Assembly: GCA_001692895.1 (NCBI GenBank)
Contig: KV748205.1
Span: 868,001-932,000 of the forward strand
Direction: 5' to 3'
DNA length: 64,000 nt
DNA from: Cenococcum geophilum 1.58
Taxonomy: Eukaryota > Ascomycota > Dothideomycetes > Gloniales > Gloniaceae
Part shown: piece after piece, positions 24,565-36,800 of the stretch
Layout: the number at the start of each line of letters is the position of its first letter
How positions within the stretch are numbered: the stretch's first letter is position 1
Translations under genes and position numbers: made by a program
The notes under the pieces: model-generated
What the model was told of the DNA's origin: nothing
What the model saw: the letters and a program-made list of their open reading frames with translations, nothing else
The model's database searches: none

Positions 24565-25306
24565 ATGCTTCATCCCATCAGCACATATTTATCCAGTTAA
24601 TCCATAATGTCTTATCCAATCCTAGGTGCCCTCTTTCTCAACTCATCATCAGATGTGAGCGTCTTCAAAGCCGATATGATGGGCCATTATCGTTGGTACC
24701 AGTTCCGCGTGAAACATTACGATACGGCCCCCGTCCTATTCTAGCCAGACTCTGATAACCGTGTACTCTCAAGGGTCTCTTCGGAGGATCTTGTCCCATA
24801 TGCTTCTCCTCATACGATCTGAAAGTTGGTCTAGCAGCTTTATTCAACCATGCTAGCCCTGGCTGTCGGCCACTTTCCAGCATTTACGAAGAGGCCAATC
24901 ATCCTCTAACTTTAGATTTAGGTGTTTTTATTTTGTTTTTGTGGCGGAGCAGGGGGAACTGGAGGGGACTCGGTACATTGAAGAACACTTCTGGGGCGCT
25001 ACAATGACACCATGGTCATTGTGCACCTGTCCCGTACCACTTCGCCATTGACTTCCTAAAGGCCAAATAAACAGGCGGCAGGTTGAAAGCAGATAAATAG
25101 AAATTGTTCCATTGTGATGCAGTGCGAGGCCCTCCCAAGAGCTTCCCTTCACCTCTGTTCGCCTACAGAGACGCCCGAACCCAGACGGCAAGCCCCTAAG
25201 AAGCGTTCCCTCGCCCCAAAAGCCCTAGATGCCAAACCACACCCCCCAATTGCAGGATCCAAGCGCGAGTACCAAAGGAAGATGAGCTTTTTCACCCACA
25301 CATATC
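24565..25306. other. Intergenic region between the YPT35-like and SAS4 genes
   Basis: Normal-composition DNA. Frames at 24665-24883 (-), 24928-25191 (-) and 25114-25374 (+) show no domains. The last one overlaps the SAS4 start in another frame and is probably leader sequence. It should contain the YPT35-like terminator and the SAS4 promoter. Confidence 0.4.
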
Positions 25307-26907
25307 ATGGTCAACGTGTCCAGGTCGACGTTGCGATCGTCCAGTGGGCGCTTCGCTGCTGGCAGTCATCCTAAATCTCCCGCGACCGAAGAGCCCCAGA
25401 ACAACGCCCTCACAAACAATAAGGTGCCAACGCGACGCTCCACACAAAACAAAACACTTCTAGCTCTTACAGACGAAAAAACCGTCAAAAACTCTGCGCC
25501 AAAGATCGCGCAGGTGCTGATTCCACCGCGTACCAATTCGAGGAAGAGGCCAGCCACCGCCCTCGACAGCAAGAAGCCTGGCGAGCGATCGAGACCTCCG
25601 ACGAAAGTCACAGTAACACAACCCCATGGAGGATTGCTCCAAACCACCAACGGCGTCCAGACTATCCTTGGACTTCGCGACGACGACGTGCCCTCTGGCG
25701 TCTCGACGCCCAAAACCAATGGCGCGGACAACAATCTCACTGTGCCCTCCGTGGGGGCGCAAGGCAACCAGGACAAGAGGACACTGAGATCGCAAGACGG
25801 AGGATCACGTCTCAAGAGCGATCTCTCAATATATTTCCCTAACTACGATGACGTTATCGCGGATGCTCCAAAGCAGCCTGGTAAAGCGCTTGTCGCTTCC
25901 ATTTTGTTTGAACAAGAACGCTGACAGCTGTAGAATTCCTCGATCTCGACACTCCTATCTACATCCTCGACGAGCCGCTAAAAGTACCGAAGTCTCAGGC
26001 TGTCCCTGCGTCCCCATCTTCTAGATTATCTGCCAGCCCGAATAGATCTCGCAAACCAAACACACTCTCATCTCCAAACGGCGTCAATAATTCCACAACA
26101 CCCCAGAGATCGTCCTCCGCATTGTTTCAGGTCGTTGACTTCTCTTCAATAAATCGTCATACAACTCACAATGACAATTCACCCGATCCACTCTCGGATT
26201 CTGTGTACTTCGCCTCACATCGGCGCGCGGAGCGGAAGGAGAAGCAGCTCCGAAACATTGAGAAGGAACGCGCCATGCATGAAAAAGTGCAGCTCGAGCG
26301 ACTCCTTGATGGCCTTCAGGGTCCGGATTGGTTGCGAGTGATGGGCATAACTGGCGTGACCGATGGCGAAAAGAAAGACTGGGAGCCTAAGAGAGATTAC
26401 TTCGTCAGCGAAGTCCGGGCGCTTGTAGACAAATTCAGGATATGGAAGGAGGAGGAGAAACGATTGAAGATGGAGCGTGAGGCGGCATTGCTCGCCCGCG
26501 AAGAAGAGGAAGCCGAAGGAGACGAAGAGGATGAAGCTGATATGTCTCCTAGCGATATCGATGCATGGGCTGCTCGCCAACTACAGCAAGAGGTAAACTC
26601 CGCTTCCTCGTCTGCTCCCAAACCACGATCCCGACGTCGTCCGATTTCTGTCCTACCTCCACCGCTACCGGAGCCACTCAAACCTTTCACATCTTTTTAC
26701 TCCAAACCTCATATGCGTGAAGCAGCACTTGGGAAGAACCGTCATGGAAGAAATGTCACTGCGTTTGGCCAGCCAATTCCAGAGTTCGAGGAGCGTGAGT
26801 TCACACTCCCTGGCGAGTATCTCACTCCCGATGCTCTTCGAGCACACGCCAGGAAGCGCAGAAGACTCAAAAGAGAGAGCGGGGTCGATAAAAACACAAA
26901 GAGTTAA
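25307..26907 (+). CDS. SAS4-domain protein (SAS histone acetyltransferase complex subunit)
   Basis: Two exons (25307-25880, 25934-26907) with a 53-bp GT-AG intron give 515 aa. The first 190 residues are basic, Ser/Thr/Pro-rich and probably disordered. The intron junction restores EFLDLDTPIYILDEP (192-206), a short conserved-looking patch. The SAS4 domain covers about 284-375: FASHRRAERKEKQLRNIEKE, then LDGLQGPDWLRVMGITG (residues 316-332) and WEPKRDYFVSEV from W341, followed by a charged helix. An acidic run (about 380-395) and a basic C-terminal stretch ARKRRRLKR (near 500) follow; the latter is a likely nuclear signal. In yeast Sas4 supports the MYST acetyltransferase Sas2 in acetylating histone H4 Lys16 near silenced chromatin. 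The filamentous-fungal counterpart is inferred by domain only. The start ATG is plausible; an earlier start in another frame is not supported. Confidence 0.85.
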
Positions 26908-27540
26908 TAGGGTAGATTAATATCCATTGCTCACGGGTTCCCGGAGTTTTTTGGTCTTGAGAAGCGTTATTTTTTTTTTTAGGCCGAAAGCTCAAGCATT
27001 ATGTGGACAAAACAAACGGCGTCTTGGAGTGTGTTGGCACTTTACCTGTGTCTTCAAGTGTTCCTCCAATTTTGAACACTTTTATCCGTTCTGCATGCTT
27101 CGCTTCTTTGTATTAGATTATGGATTCTACCTTTGAGCCACCGGCTCGTGAAATGTATAAATAGAGACGATCCCGAGCCCTCAGGCCGGATACTTTCGTT
27201 GTGACAGCAAATGTAAGACTATGAAGCCAGTTAAAAGGTACTCGGGCATTTCGAAGACGTCTTCAAGTCCTTGTACTGCTCTAACAGCCTTCTCGATTGT
27301 CTAGTTACAATTGTCGGTGTTTCTTTATAGCTTGTAAGCAACACTTCAGCTCCTCAATAGCGATCTCCTGCCTCTGCGCTAATATTGCTCTCTTCTATAA
27401 GCTCTCTTGTTCGCATGCAGACTTCAACTCGCAGGCATACTATATAGCCGCTTCCTCGCTGACCCTCTGGGCCTACACAACCCGCTTAATTTCCTTAATA
27501 ACCTTAAGCTATAGGGAGTACCATTAGAGCTCGTTCTACC
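26908..27540. other. SAS4 3' flank and right border of gene island 2
   Basis: A T-run at 26971-26980 lies downstream of the gene and may mark its terminator region. TATAAATA at 27156-27163 looks like a TATA box, followed by an ATG at 27220, but the frame ends after about 27 codons. A 76-codon frame at 27297-27527 lies in DNA passing into RIPped composition. No gene is recognised; it may be a gene 5' end destroyed by insertion or RIP. Confidence 0.3.
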
Positions 27541-28850
27541 GGCTGGCCGCCATCTACTGCCCTATTTGGAATCCAGCGCTACCCTAGAAGGATTACCTCT
27601 AAGCCCTTTAGTCCACTCGCTCCAAAGGGCCCGTACGGATTTCACTGTATGGCCTATACAATATACGGGCGGCTGCTTAGATCCGGGCCCTTGCTGTGGC
27701 TGTGGCTATAGCTGCGGCGGCGGTAGTAAAGGAGAAGCTGTAGTGTTTGCCTAGACTAACGCGTACCGGCTTAATTCCGGGATAGATAGAGGCGCCGGTG
27801 GGCGTGCCGTTAGTAGGTATGCTGTTAGACGCGGATATACAGATGCCAAAGGGACCTTAAGCCGAAAGGTAAGGCTACTGAATGTAAGCAATTAAAGCTG
27901 CGAAGACTGCACCCACTAGGACTTGACGATATAGTTAAATAACGCCTATAGCTCGCGTGCTCTCTAGTTATTCTAGGCGTCTATAGTCTTTAGGCAGTCC
28001 GTAATAGCCGGTATAGCCTAGTAAAGTATTAATAGCTAGCTAGGGCCTTCTTCCTCCTACTATAGATAGGCTTTAACCTTCTATATAAAGGGTAAATAGG
28101 CCTTATACTAGAAAACAGGGTGGTTCTATATAGGGCTGTTTAGGAATACCTTACGGAGGACTATTAAGTCCTATAGAATAACCTCCTAGAGGTAGAACAG
28201 GAGGTTTATAGCGCCTATAGCCGCGAGGTTGTTAATCTAGCTAACCTAAGGGCTAAACCAACCCTTTTAGATATTTAGCTCTAACTAGATTATTAATAGT
28301 AGTATATTAAGGGGGGGTAACGCTTGCCCTATAAATCTTAAAGTAGCCTATCTATAGTAAATAGCTAGCTATTATCTGTATAAACTCCTATAGCAACGAG
28401 TTTAAATAGTAGCCAACTATCTATTTTTAGTTCTACCTATTAGAATATTTAATCTAGTCCCTACTAACCCCTTTTAGCTCTACTATCCTAGCGCTAGCGC
28501 TTTGCCTAATATAAGGGTTCAAAGAGGCCTTAGAGTAGATTTAAAGGAATAATATATATTCTATCTAAATCTAAAAGTATAGCTTTTATAAGAACAAGAG
28601 GTTATATAAAGAAGAGAAAGGAATAATAAGAGAATCTTATAATTAAATAGTTAAGGGTCTTAGTAGTTAATATATACGTATATACGCACGCGGTTTTTAA
28701 TAAACTTTAGTAAAATTTAATTCATCTTAACAGAACTTAGTAGAAGTTAATTAAGCTAATAGAATTCGACAGAATTTAGTTAAAGCGTTAAAATTTATCC
28801 GTTAAGCGTTTTACTAAGACATTTCTACTATAACTAGGCTAGTCCTATTA
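27541..28850. other. RIPped repeat DNA without a recognised family
   Basis: AT-rich with many TAG/TAA in all frames. The part to about 27900 keeps more GC. The end near 28690-28850 resembles gypsy LTR sequence in minus orientation. Confidence 0.35.
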
Positions 28851-28852
28851 TA

Positions 28853-28868
28853 GCACCCCCCCCCCCCT
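28853..28868 (-). repeat. Polypurine tract and LTR start of a lost gypsy element
   Basis: A run of 14 C (14 G on the minus strand), preceded on that strand by AGCTAAA and followed by TGCTATAATAGG. This is the layout of a retrotransposon polypurine tract abutting a 3' LTR. The internal part of the element is replaced by the LINE that begins just to the right. Confidence 0.4.
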
Positions 28869-28924
28869 TTAGCTAAAGGTCTAAAATAATTTAATTTTAG
28901 TCGAAGCTTCTTACTTATTATGTA

Positions 28925-31250
28925 TTTGCCAGGCCTAGATAGGATTCTAAATAAGGCCTTAAAGACCTGTGGACTACTTATAGCACCCTAGCTTATAGAT
29001 ATAGCTAGAGCATGCTTTGCTATAGGCTACTACCCACGACTTGGAAGATCTATGACGACGGTTGTCTTATAAAAAGAAGGTAAAGCAGATTACTTAATCC
29101 CAGGAAGCTACCGCCCTATTGCCTTAGAAAACACCCTTAGCAAGATCTTAGAAAAGGTAATAGCGGACCACATAGCAGACACGGCTAAGGAACACGCCCT
29201 ACTACTACAGAGCTAAATGGGGGCAAGAAAGAACCGCTTAACACTATCAGCACTTACGCTACTCGCTGCCACTATTAAATCTACATGGGCGATGCGAAGG
29301 GACTTCGTAGTATTAATGCTCAGCCTAGACATTAGTGGCGCCTACAACAACGTACCCTACGAGCGTCTCCTATATATCCTTAGGGTAAAAGGCTTCCTAG
29401 AATGGATTGTATAATTTATCTAAGGGTTTATAGGTTAGAAAGAAACATTATTAGTCTTTAGCAGATACTAGAGCCCCCCTATTATAGTTGCAATAGGAAT
29501 ACCACAAGGATTACCCCTCTCGCCTATACTCTTCCTTTTCTTTATAAGTAACCTGCTTAACTTCTTTAAAAAAGGGGCGACCTAGGGAATAGGCTTTGTT
29601 AATAACACAAACCTAATTATATACGGGCTATTAGCCGCAAAGATTTGTAGAATGCTAAAGAAAGCTTATAACACCTATATAGAATAGGTAAGACAATATA
29701 GAGTTTAATTCTTACCAGAGAAATACTAGCTAATCTATTTTATAAGAAAACGCAACTAATTTACAGATCTCTAGCATATAATCTATATCTAAGGCTTTAG
29801 GGGTTAACTAGTTTAGGGCCTAAGGGTATTAGGAGTATGGGTAGATAGTAAGCTTTAGTGGAGCGTATATGCGGCGTAAGCGGCCCATAAGGGCTAAGTA
29901 TAGTACATCACATTATCTAGAATCGTTAATTCTATATAGGGCCTATGCTTCTAGAGGTCACGCTTACTATATATAGCAGTTATCCGGCTAACTATAACGT
30001 ATAGGTCCAGTATTTAGGCCATTAGAGAATCTGAGAAAGGCCCCCCTAAGTCGCTCCTTAAACTACTCTAAAAGGTCTAAACAGCCTACCTTTAGAGTAT
30101 AATAGGCGGATATAAGCAAACGGCTACAGCACTGCTTAAGAAGAAAGCCAATATTCCCCCCCTATAACTATATATTAAAGCCACTGTAATATAAAGGGCC
30201 TAAAATAAACGCAACTTTAATATTATAAAGTATATTAAGATACGCCTAAATAAACTATAGAGGGACCTTAGGGCGCCCTATAGGAGAATAAACTAATAAC
30301 CCTAAAGTAGGGAAGATATATTAGAGAAATAGGTAAAAAAAGCAGAAGAAGAATAGTGCTGCTTTAGGGCCTAGGCCTATATAGAGGAAAAAGGGAGACG
30401 CGTAAGAGGCTAGTAAAGATAATAGTAAGAGAGAGAAAGGAGCTAAAGCAGGGCATAAAAAAACGCTAGGAAACTATCTACCGTAATATAATACTGGTTA
30501 GACCAATGCTGAAAAGGTATATAGGAGTTAAAGGTATAAAGGCTAACTAAGGTAAGAGGAACCTAAGCTATAGCATAGTTAACGCTATAGGGGGTAAATA
30601 CTCTAGGGCTCTAAGAAGGCCTAACGAAGGCAGAAAATATAATAGCGATACTCTTAAGAATAGGAATAATAGGACTAAAAGACTGGCTCTACCGGGTGGG
30701 TGTCCTAGTAGGTAGCCTAAGATATAAATGTGGCTGGCTAAGATAGACACCAAAATATATAATACTGTTATGCCCCTTACGCACTAACTAAGAAGTAATG
30801 CTTTTAGTAGCTAGTATAAAGAACTATAATACACTGCTCTTAATATAAAAAGGCCTTAAGGCGGTTACCTAGTAGCTTATTAGCTAAAATATACTAAACT
30901 AGTTCCGGGTTATAAGGGAAATAGTAATAAAGGGTAGGGGGGTAAGTAACGGACGCCCCCTAATAACTCTATAGTAGTAAAGTAAAGTTTATAATACTAG
31001 CGCGTTTATAGGCTTATTACAGCAGCAGTGGTTCCTAAGGAGGTTAAAAAGTAAGGTAGTAGGAGCACCACAGGTAACTCGTAGGCGCCTCGTAGGCGCC
31101 TTATAGGCAAGTCCTAAAAGGCAGGGAGATGGATCACGGGGTTTTCTTAAATGGAGTTTTCTCCCTATATGTATATAAGGAGTAGTCCGCGTGGGCCCAA
31201 TAGGGATCCGAATCGGACGTTAAGCAATGAATTATTATTATTATTATGTA
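28925..31250 (+). pseudogene. RIP-inactivated Tad1-like LINE, plus strand
   Basis: The reverse transcriptase is recognisable from about 28935: a G-D-IPNKALK opening, then GSYRPIALENTLSKILEKV at 29104-29160, GARKNR at 29220, the LDISGAYNNVPY block at 29325-29360, GIPQGLPLSPILF near 29495-29535, and the active site at 29592-29625, now FVNNTNL instead of FVDD. A 3' ATT repeat (31231-31247) marks the LINE tail. The 5' part with ORF1 and endonuclease is missing. A 65-codon open stretch (29217-29414) survives without stops. It would have reverse-transcribed its own RNA at the target site. Confidence 0.82.
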
Positions 31251-31254
31251 TTTG

Positions 31255-32315
31255 CGTTAGGTAGCAATATAAAGTTTTACCGGTTCTAATTATAGAATAA
31301 ACTAATTAGATAACTTTAACTAGCAGCTAAAGTTCCTTAATATCTTATATATTATATAACTGTATTATAGGCGTTATAATATATTTTAAGTTCTTTTTAA
31401 TTTTAAGCTTTTTGCTATTATTTTTCGTATATTTATATTAGGTAGCAATTATTTACCTTTATATTGCGTTTATTTAGCTAAAGTAGGCTATAAAGGATAG
31501 TCCTTATAGAATTCTTTTACTAGGGAAGGCGCGTTAGTCTTAATCTATTTATAGGTTTCCTAGGTTTATATTTTATATCCTATCTACTTAATAAGATGTT
31601 TAAATAATTTAGATCATGTTTCTATTATATATTATTAATTAAGTTAATAAAGTAAGAACCGTTACCATTATTAACAATTATAGGAGGTATTAGCGGCACT
31701 TTGCGCAGTATAGGTTTGTCTTTTAAAGGTTATAGTAGGCTTATATAAAACGCTAGGTATATTTTTATTTTAGTTCGTAGTTTAAATCTAAGTTAAGGGT
31801 TTTATCTATAGATCGCGTAGAATAGCATTACGCCTGTTAATTTGTTTATTATATTATTTGCAACAAACTTAGCTAAAGGCAGCTACTTTTTCTAGTTATC
31901 CTATAGGTAGAAGCAGTGTATTTATAGGTATTATTCTATAATCGCGTTTATAGTTTCAGTTTAGCTATCTATCTTTAGGTATAATATAGTTAAAAGTCAT
32001 GTTTGTATATCTAATTATTTATATAGGGCTTACTGAAAGTCTAAAATAAACTAGCTTCCTTAGTTGGATATTATTAAATTAAAAGACTATATAGCTTAAA
32101 GACATACTTAATAAAATATTTAGCTACTAATATTATATTAATTAAATCCATAGGAATTATATATCGCATTTTTATAAGATAGTTAATAACTACTATAATA
32201 TTTATAATCCTATTACTGCTAGGCAAGTTACCTATAAAGTTAATTAAGATATCTCGCTATTTCTATATTAGAATTAGCGATAGTTAAAGTACTTATTATT
32301 TCTTTATATAAGAAT
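31255..32315 (-). pseudogene. Degenerate gypsy integrase, minus strand
   Basis: On the minus strand, from 32290 downward, an integrase core is readable: DILINFIGNLPSSNRIINII, then a VVVINYL segment where VVVDRL is expected, and further down TETINAIIE and LPLAKFVANNI. Stops are TAG/TAA. Its 3' end stops at the LINE tail near 31250, and its 5' side is replaced by an LTR of another family at 32332. Confidence 0.65.
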
Positions 32316-32331
32316 GTTACGGAGTAAGTAT

Positions 32332-32700
32332 AAGCAATAATAATATATAGCAAAGTAGATATTATTAAGTTATATATATAAACTGTATAATAAGATTAAA
32401 ACGTTATATAAGAAAAGAAGGTAGGAAAACAGGAAGAAAGGGTATATATCGTAGACTTAGTTACTTAGTTAATATATACTCGGAATAAAATAGGATTTAG
32501 ATAGTAGTCCTAGTAGAACTTGGCAGGATTTAGTAAAACTTAGTAGAACTTAGTAGAATATAGCAGAATATGGCAGATTGCTATTAGATTGCCGTTAGAT
32601 TGCCTTAGATTACTATTAGATTACCGTCTTATAGTCAGTCTTTGGTTACTAAGTTGGTAGAAATAGCAGTGTGTCTAAAAGTTAGTTACGCTGTTAGCTT
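32332..32700 (+). repeat. LTR of the TGTTACGGAG family, plus strand
   Basis: It begins TGTTACGGAGTAAGTATAAG and matches the minus-strand LTR at 11060-11434 over about 310 bp, including the run of tandem CAGAA/TAGAACTTAG-like units near 32510-32570. It probably is a solo LTR, because no matching internal region follows. Confidence 0.6.
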
Positions 32701-33072
32701 CGCTGCCAAGAGGCTAATAATATAAGCAGTTAGCGAGCTTATAGAGTTATAACAGTCAGTTAGCTATAAAACTGCAGCTAGCTGGCAGCTCGCTGTCTTA
32801 GCGATAAGATTTAGTAGTAAGTTAAAGCTTTTATTAGAAGTTAAGGATATTTAGACCTTTAGCTAAGACCTAGTTAAGCTTACTAGGAAATATAAATACT
32901 AGGTTATTAATAAGCGGTTACTATTAGGTAAAGCTCCTATATTGCTAATATAAAAGTATAAAGTAATCCTTTTTTAATACGATCTTTTAGGTAAAAAGAG
33001 GCTCTAGCTTAAAGACTACGCGCTTTACTTATAATTAGTAGTAATAATTATATTAATAGCTATATAAAATTA
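32701..33072. other. RIPped host DNA left of the copia insertion
   Basis: AT-rich sequence with a TAG/TAA-broken plus frame that seems to continue right of the copia element at 39365. It is therefore an older repeat into which copia inserted. Family not recognised. Confidence 0.35.
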
Positions 33073-33077
33073 AAGTA
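33073..33077. repeat. Target site duplication, left (AAGTA)
   Basis: AAGTA immediately left of the 5' LTR; the identical 5 bases are at 39360-39364 right of the 3' LTR. Five bases is the normal duplication for Ty1/copia integration. Confidence 0.85.
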
Positions 33078-33348
33078 TGTATAATTACAGCACCTATCGT
33101 ACTAACCGCGTGCTTACGCGTTCGGTACGCCGAGTACGCGTTTACGCGTTTAGTGCACCAACCACCCACTTACGCGTCTGGTGCACTTCTAAAGCACTAA
33201 CTAATTAGGGGGGAGGCGCATCAGTATATAGACTACGTAGTCTGCTTTATATAATCGATAGTCACTATTATCCAAAAGAGCATACGATACTATATGTATT
33301 TCGTGCCCCTGGATCTAACTTACTTATGCTATTAAATTAGTATAAACA
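33078..33348 (+). repeat. 5' LTR of the copia element (271 bp)
   Basis: Starts TGTATAATTACAG and ends TATAAACA. It has the same length as the 3' LTR; about 23 differences were counted by eye, all transitions, with no gaps. Confidence 0.9.
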
Positions 33349-33879
33349 CTAATTAGTAAGCGCGCACAGATTAGCAATTACTCGACACCTCCCCCCAAGC
33401 GATACTTAACAGCAACCACCCGTTTAGACTCCTAGTACGACCTGCTAGAAGGTCGGAAGTCGGGGATTACGGACTATTACCAACTCTATATACTTATTTA
33501 AGTCTTAGTACGGTTTACTAGAAGTATAATAGACGTGAATACAGACCTGTATAGAACCCCTACCCTTAAACCTTAAACCCCTATTCCTACTATACCTCCC
33601 CCAACCTCTCTTAGACCCCTTACAGAGACCCCTTACCCTTTTACAAACCACTACGGACCTATTAATTACCTCTACGGACCGTTATAAGACCTTACGAAAA
33701 CCCCCTACCCTTCTACAAACCGTTACGGACATTAACTGCCTTTACGGACCACTACAAGACCTCTTCCACCCACTACGTATTACACTACACTATATAGTAT
33801 AGCAGACCTAAGGAAGCAAGTTAATAAAGGCTAGGAAAAGTAGAGGTAGGGAGCCGACCTCACGTCTATACCTAACGTT

Positions 33880-36800
33880 AATAACTATATTAAATTTAAA
33901 GTTCTTAAATATAAATATTTTAAGCTTATAAACGTCAATCTATAAGAGTAATACTAGGAAGACTTCGCGGACTTTATGGAAGCTATCTTTAAAGTATATA
34001 ACCCTACTACTATTTATAACCTACGGACCCTCTTATATAACTAAGGTGTATAGGTTAAAAGGAATAAACGAGTTACTGTTATATAGTCCTTATATAATAT
34101 AATATACAAGAAGAACTAAATAGAATAGACTAAAGAGGAAATCCTAGACCAGTTCCAAGAAACTAAGGAACTCTTTACTTCTTCTAAACTTAATATAATC
34201 GCTAGCCTTATATCTAACTTACTTAACCAAATTCGTTCTATAAACCTAAGCGATTTTAGAATTAATCTTACGGGCTAAAGTATACCTAGTACTCAAGCTA
34301 TGGACCGCAATACCCCTATAACCCAAATTACGGACCGTAATACCCCCGCAAATTAAATTACGGACTAAACCCCTTCTGTTATTTAAGTTACAGATCTATA
34401 AGCTATATATCCGTAAACCATATATCCGTAAGCCACAGATCTATAAGTTATAGATCCGCAACCTACTTAAATAAAGACCTATGGTAAGGAGCTAGCTAAC
34501 CTGGCTAAGCTTTATACCAACGAGTCTAAATACAGCGGTAAAAACGACAATTTTAACTTTAAACTAACTATCTTTACGGACCTCTACTAGAAGGCTAATA
34601 TTCCTAAATAGGAGTTTAGCCAAGCCTACTCTACCATGCTGCGCGGCCTAGCACTTAACTATTACTACACTAACCTTAAAAGCAACCCCCTTAGTGTTCC
34701 CTTTAATAAACTATATAAAGCTATACGTAATTACTTTAAAGGGCCGGAATATAGGCGTAATATCCTTACCTAATGGAATGCGATTAAGCTACGGACTGTA
34801 ATTAATAAGAATCCCAAAAAGTCAATCGCAGAGTGCCTGCAAATCCTCATTAAGGACCTCCGGCATCTACAGCATGGCCTTAATATTAAGCTTTAAATAG
34901 ATGACTTTCTGCACAATAAACTTATTACGGCTTGCTAGGAAGTAGAGCCCTATAAATACGCCTATTATAAGCCTACAGACACCTTAGCTGGCCTTATTAA
35001 TAACCTACGCTCCTCTATTATAACGTATAAAGTCTTAAACCCACTAGGCAGCACTTAAGCCTTTACTACGGATATTCAATATCCGTAAATAGACTTAGAC
35101 GTCTACTTTACGGACCGCCGTTACCGCTAGCAGCACCCGTACCGACTAAGTCCCACTCGTAACCCCTATAGCAACTCCCGTACAAAAGCATACCCCTATA
35201 GATAAATAAGCCAGAAATGCTTCATATATAGCAAGGAAGGATGTTAGTCTATAAGGCATACCTAGGAAGAACATAATAGGTCTAAGAAGAGATTTAATAA
35301 ACGGATTAGCTAGTTTATCTTAGAATATAAAGGAGAGGAAGAAGAGGAGCCCCCTAATAAGTCAATAGAAGCCCTTATAATTGACTTTAACCTAGACAAC
35401 TAGGAATAGGAGACCTTAAAGACGTTCCTAACTACTTTCGGACCTTTTACGGACAGCTAAGCCTTTAATATTACAACCGTATTAGCCGACTGCTTATTTA
35501 TACACTTAATTGCACCCGAAAACTAATCTATAAGTATACCCGCCAGACCCGTTACGGACGTTACGGACCATAAATAGGACCTATTTGCATATATCACCAC
35601 AGAACGCTATACCTCTAAAGAATTCTACGGTATTATAATCGATATAAGTGCCTTAAAGAAGTCCACTATAGGCTATAGACAATACCTTATATATAGGACT
35701 ACCACAAATAACAATACGGACATTAATATTACGCAAACTGGGGCCGTAAACGTCTAATTCGGCATCTGCCCAACCGCATTAATTAGATTAGTTAAAGTTA
35801 AGACTTTAATTGGCCTAATTAACTTCCACGTAGTAAAAGCGGACACCCCCTTCCTACTCTGTCTTGTAGACATAGATAGGTTATAGGTGTACTATAACAA
35901 TATTATAGACACCTTAATTGGCCCCGCAACTACCCTAGGAAGTAAGTATATTACCCTACCAATTACATAACAATTTAGACACCCGTTCCTTATATAGGGA
36001 GAGACTTTACGGACCTATATTTAGGAATCTTTTAACTATAACCTATGCTACCTTACCAGTACAGAGATCCACCGTCTGCACCGCTGTTTCGGCCACCTAT
36101 TAGCTAAAAAGCTATATAGAGTCCTTAAACGCTCTAGATATAACAACGTTAATAGGAAAGCAGTTAATTACCTAACTAAATACTGCTCCTTTTACCAGAA
36201 ATACGGACGTTCCCCAGGCCGATTTAAGTTCACCCTTTATAAGGATCTTAACTTTAACCACTTAGTATACGTAGACATTATGTACATTAACGGCAGCCCA
36301 GTACTATATATAATTAATAAGGCAACCCGCTATTAAGCCGCCCATTAGTTGCAAAATATATCCACAAAATACACTTAGGATATTTTACGGACCTACTAAA
36401 TCGACACATACGTCGGACCTCCGCAGTATATCACCTACAACGCTAGTAGGAACTTTATCAGCAAGGAATTCTAGCAGTATGCTATAACTATAGCTATATT
36501 AACAAAAGCTATTCTAGTTAAGGCGCACTAGTCCATTAGGCTTATTAAGCAAGCTTACCTAGCTCTATAGAGAGCTTACTAGATTATTACGGACGAGTAT
36601 AAGGATATCTAAAAGGAACTAGCTTTATAGATAGCCGTAAAAGCTATTAATAATACCGCTGGCCCTAACAGACTAGTACCTACCCTCTTAGTTTACGGAG
36701 CCTACCTAAGGATAAGTAACCTAGGCCCTCTTACCCCGTCTATTACGGAACGAGCAGCTGCAATATAGAAGGCGATAGCCGAGATAGTCAAGCTATAGGC

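Noticed and set aside
24665..24883. 72-codon minus-strand frame downstream of the YPT35-like gene
   Set aside because: No recognisable features; most likely in the 3' flank.
13376..27000. The four intact genes considered as a biosynthetic or defence cluster
   Set aside because: Their functions are unrelated, orientations are mixed and two RIPped blocks separate the islands.
31231..31247. ATT repeat considered as an independent microsatellite
   Set aside because: It sits exactly at the 3' end of the plus LINE and is best read as its tail.
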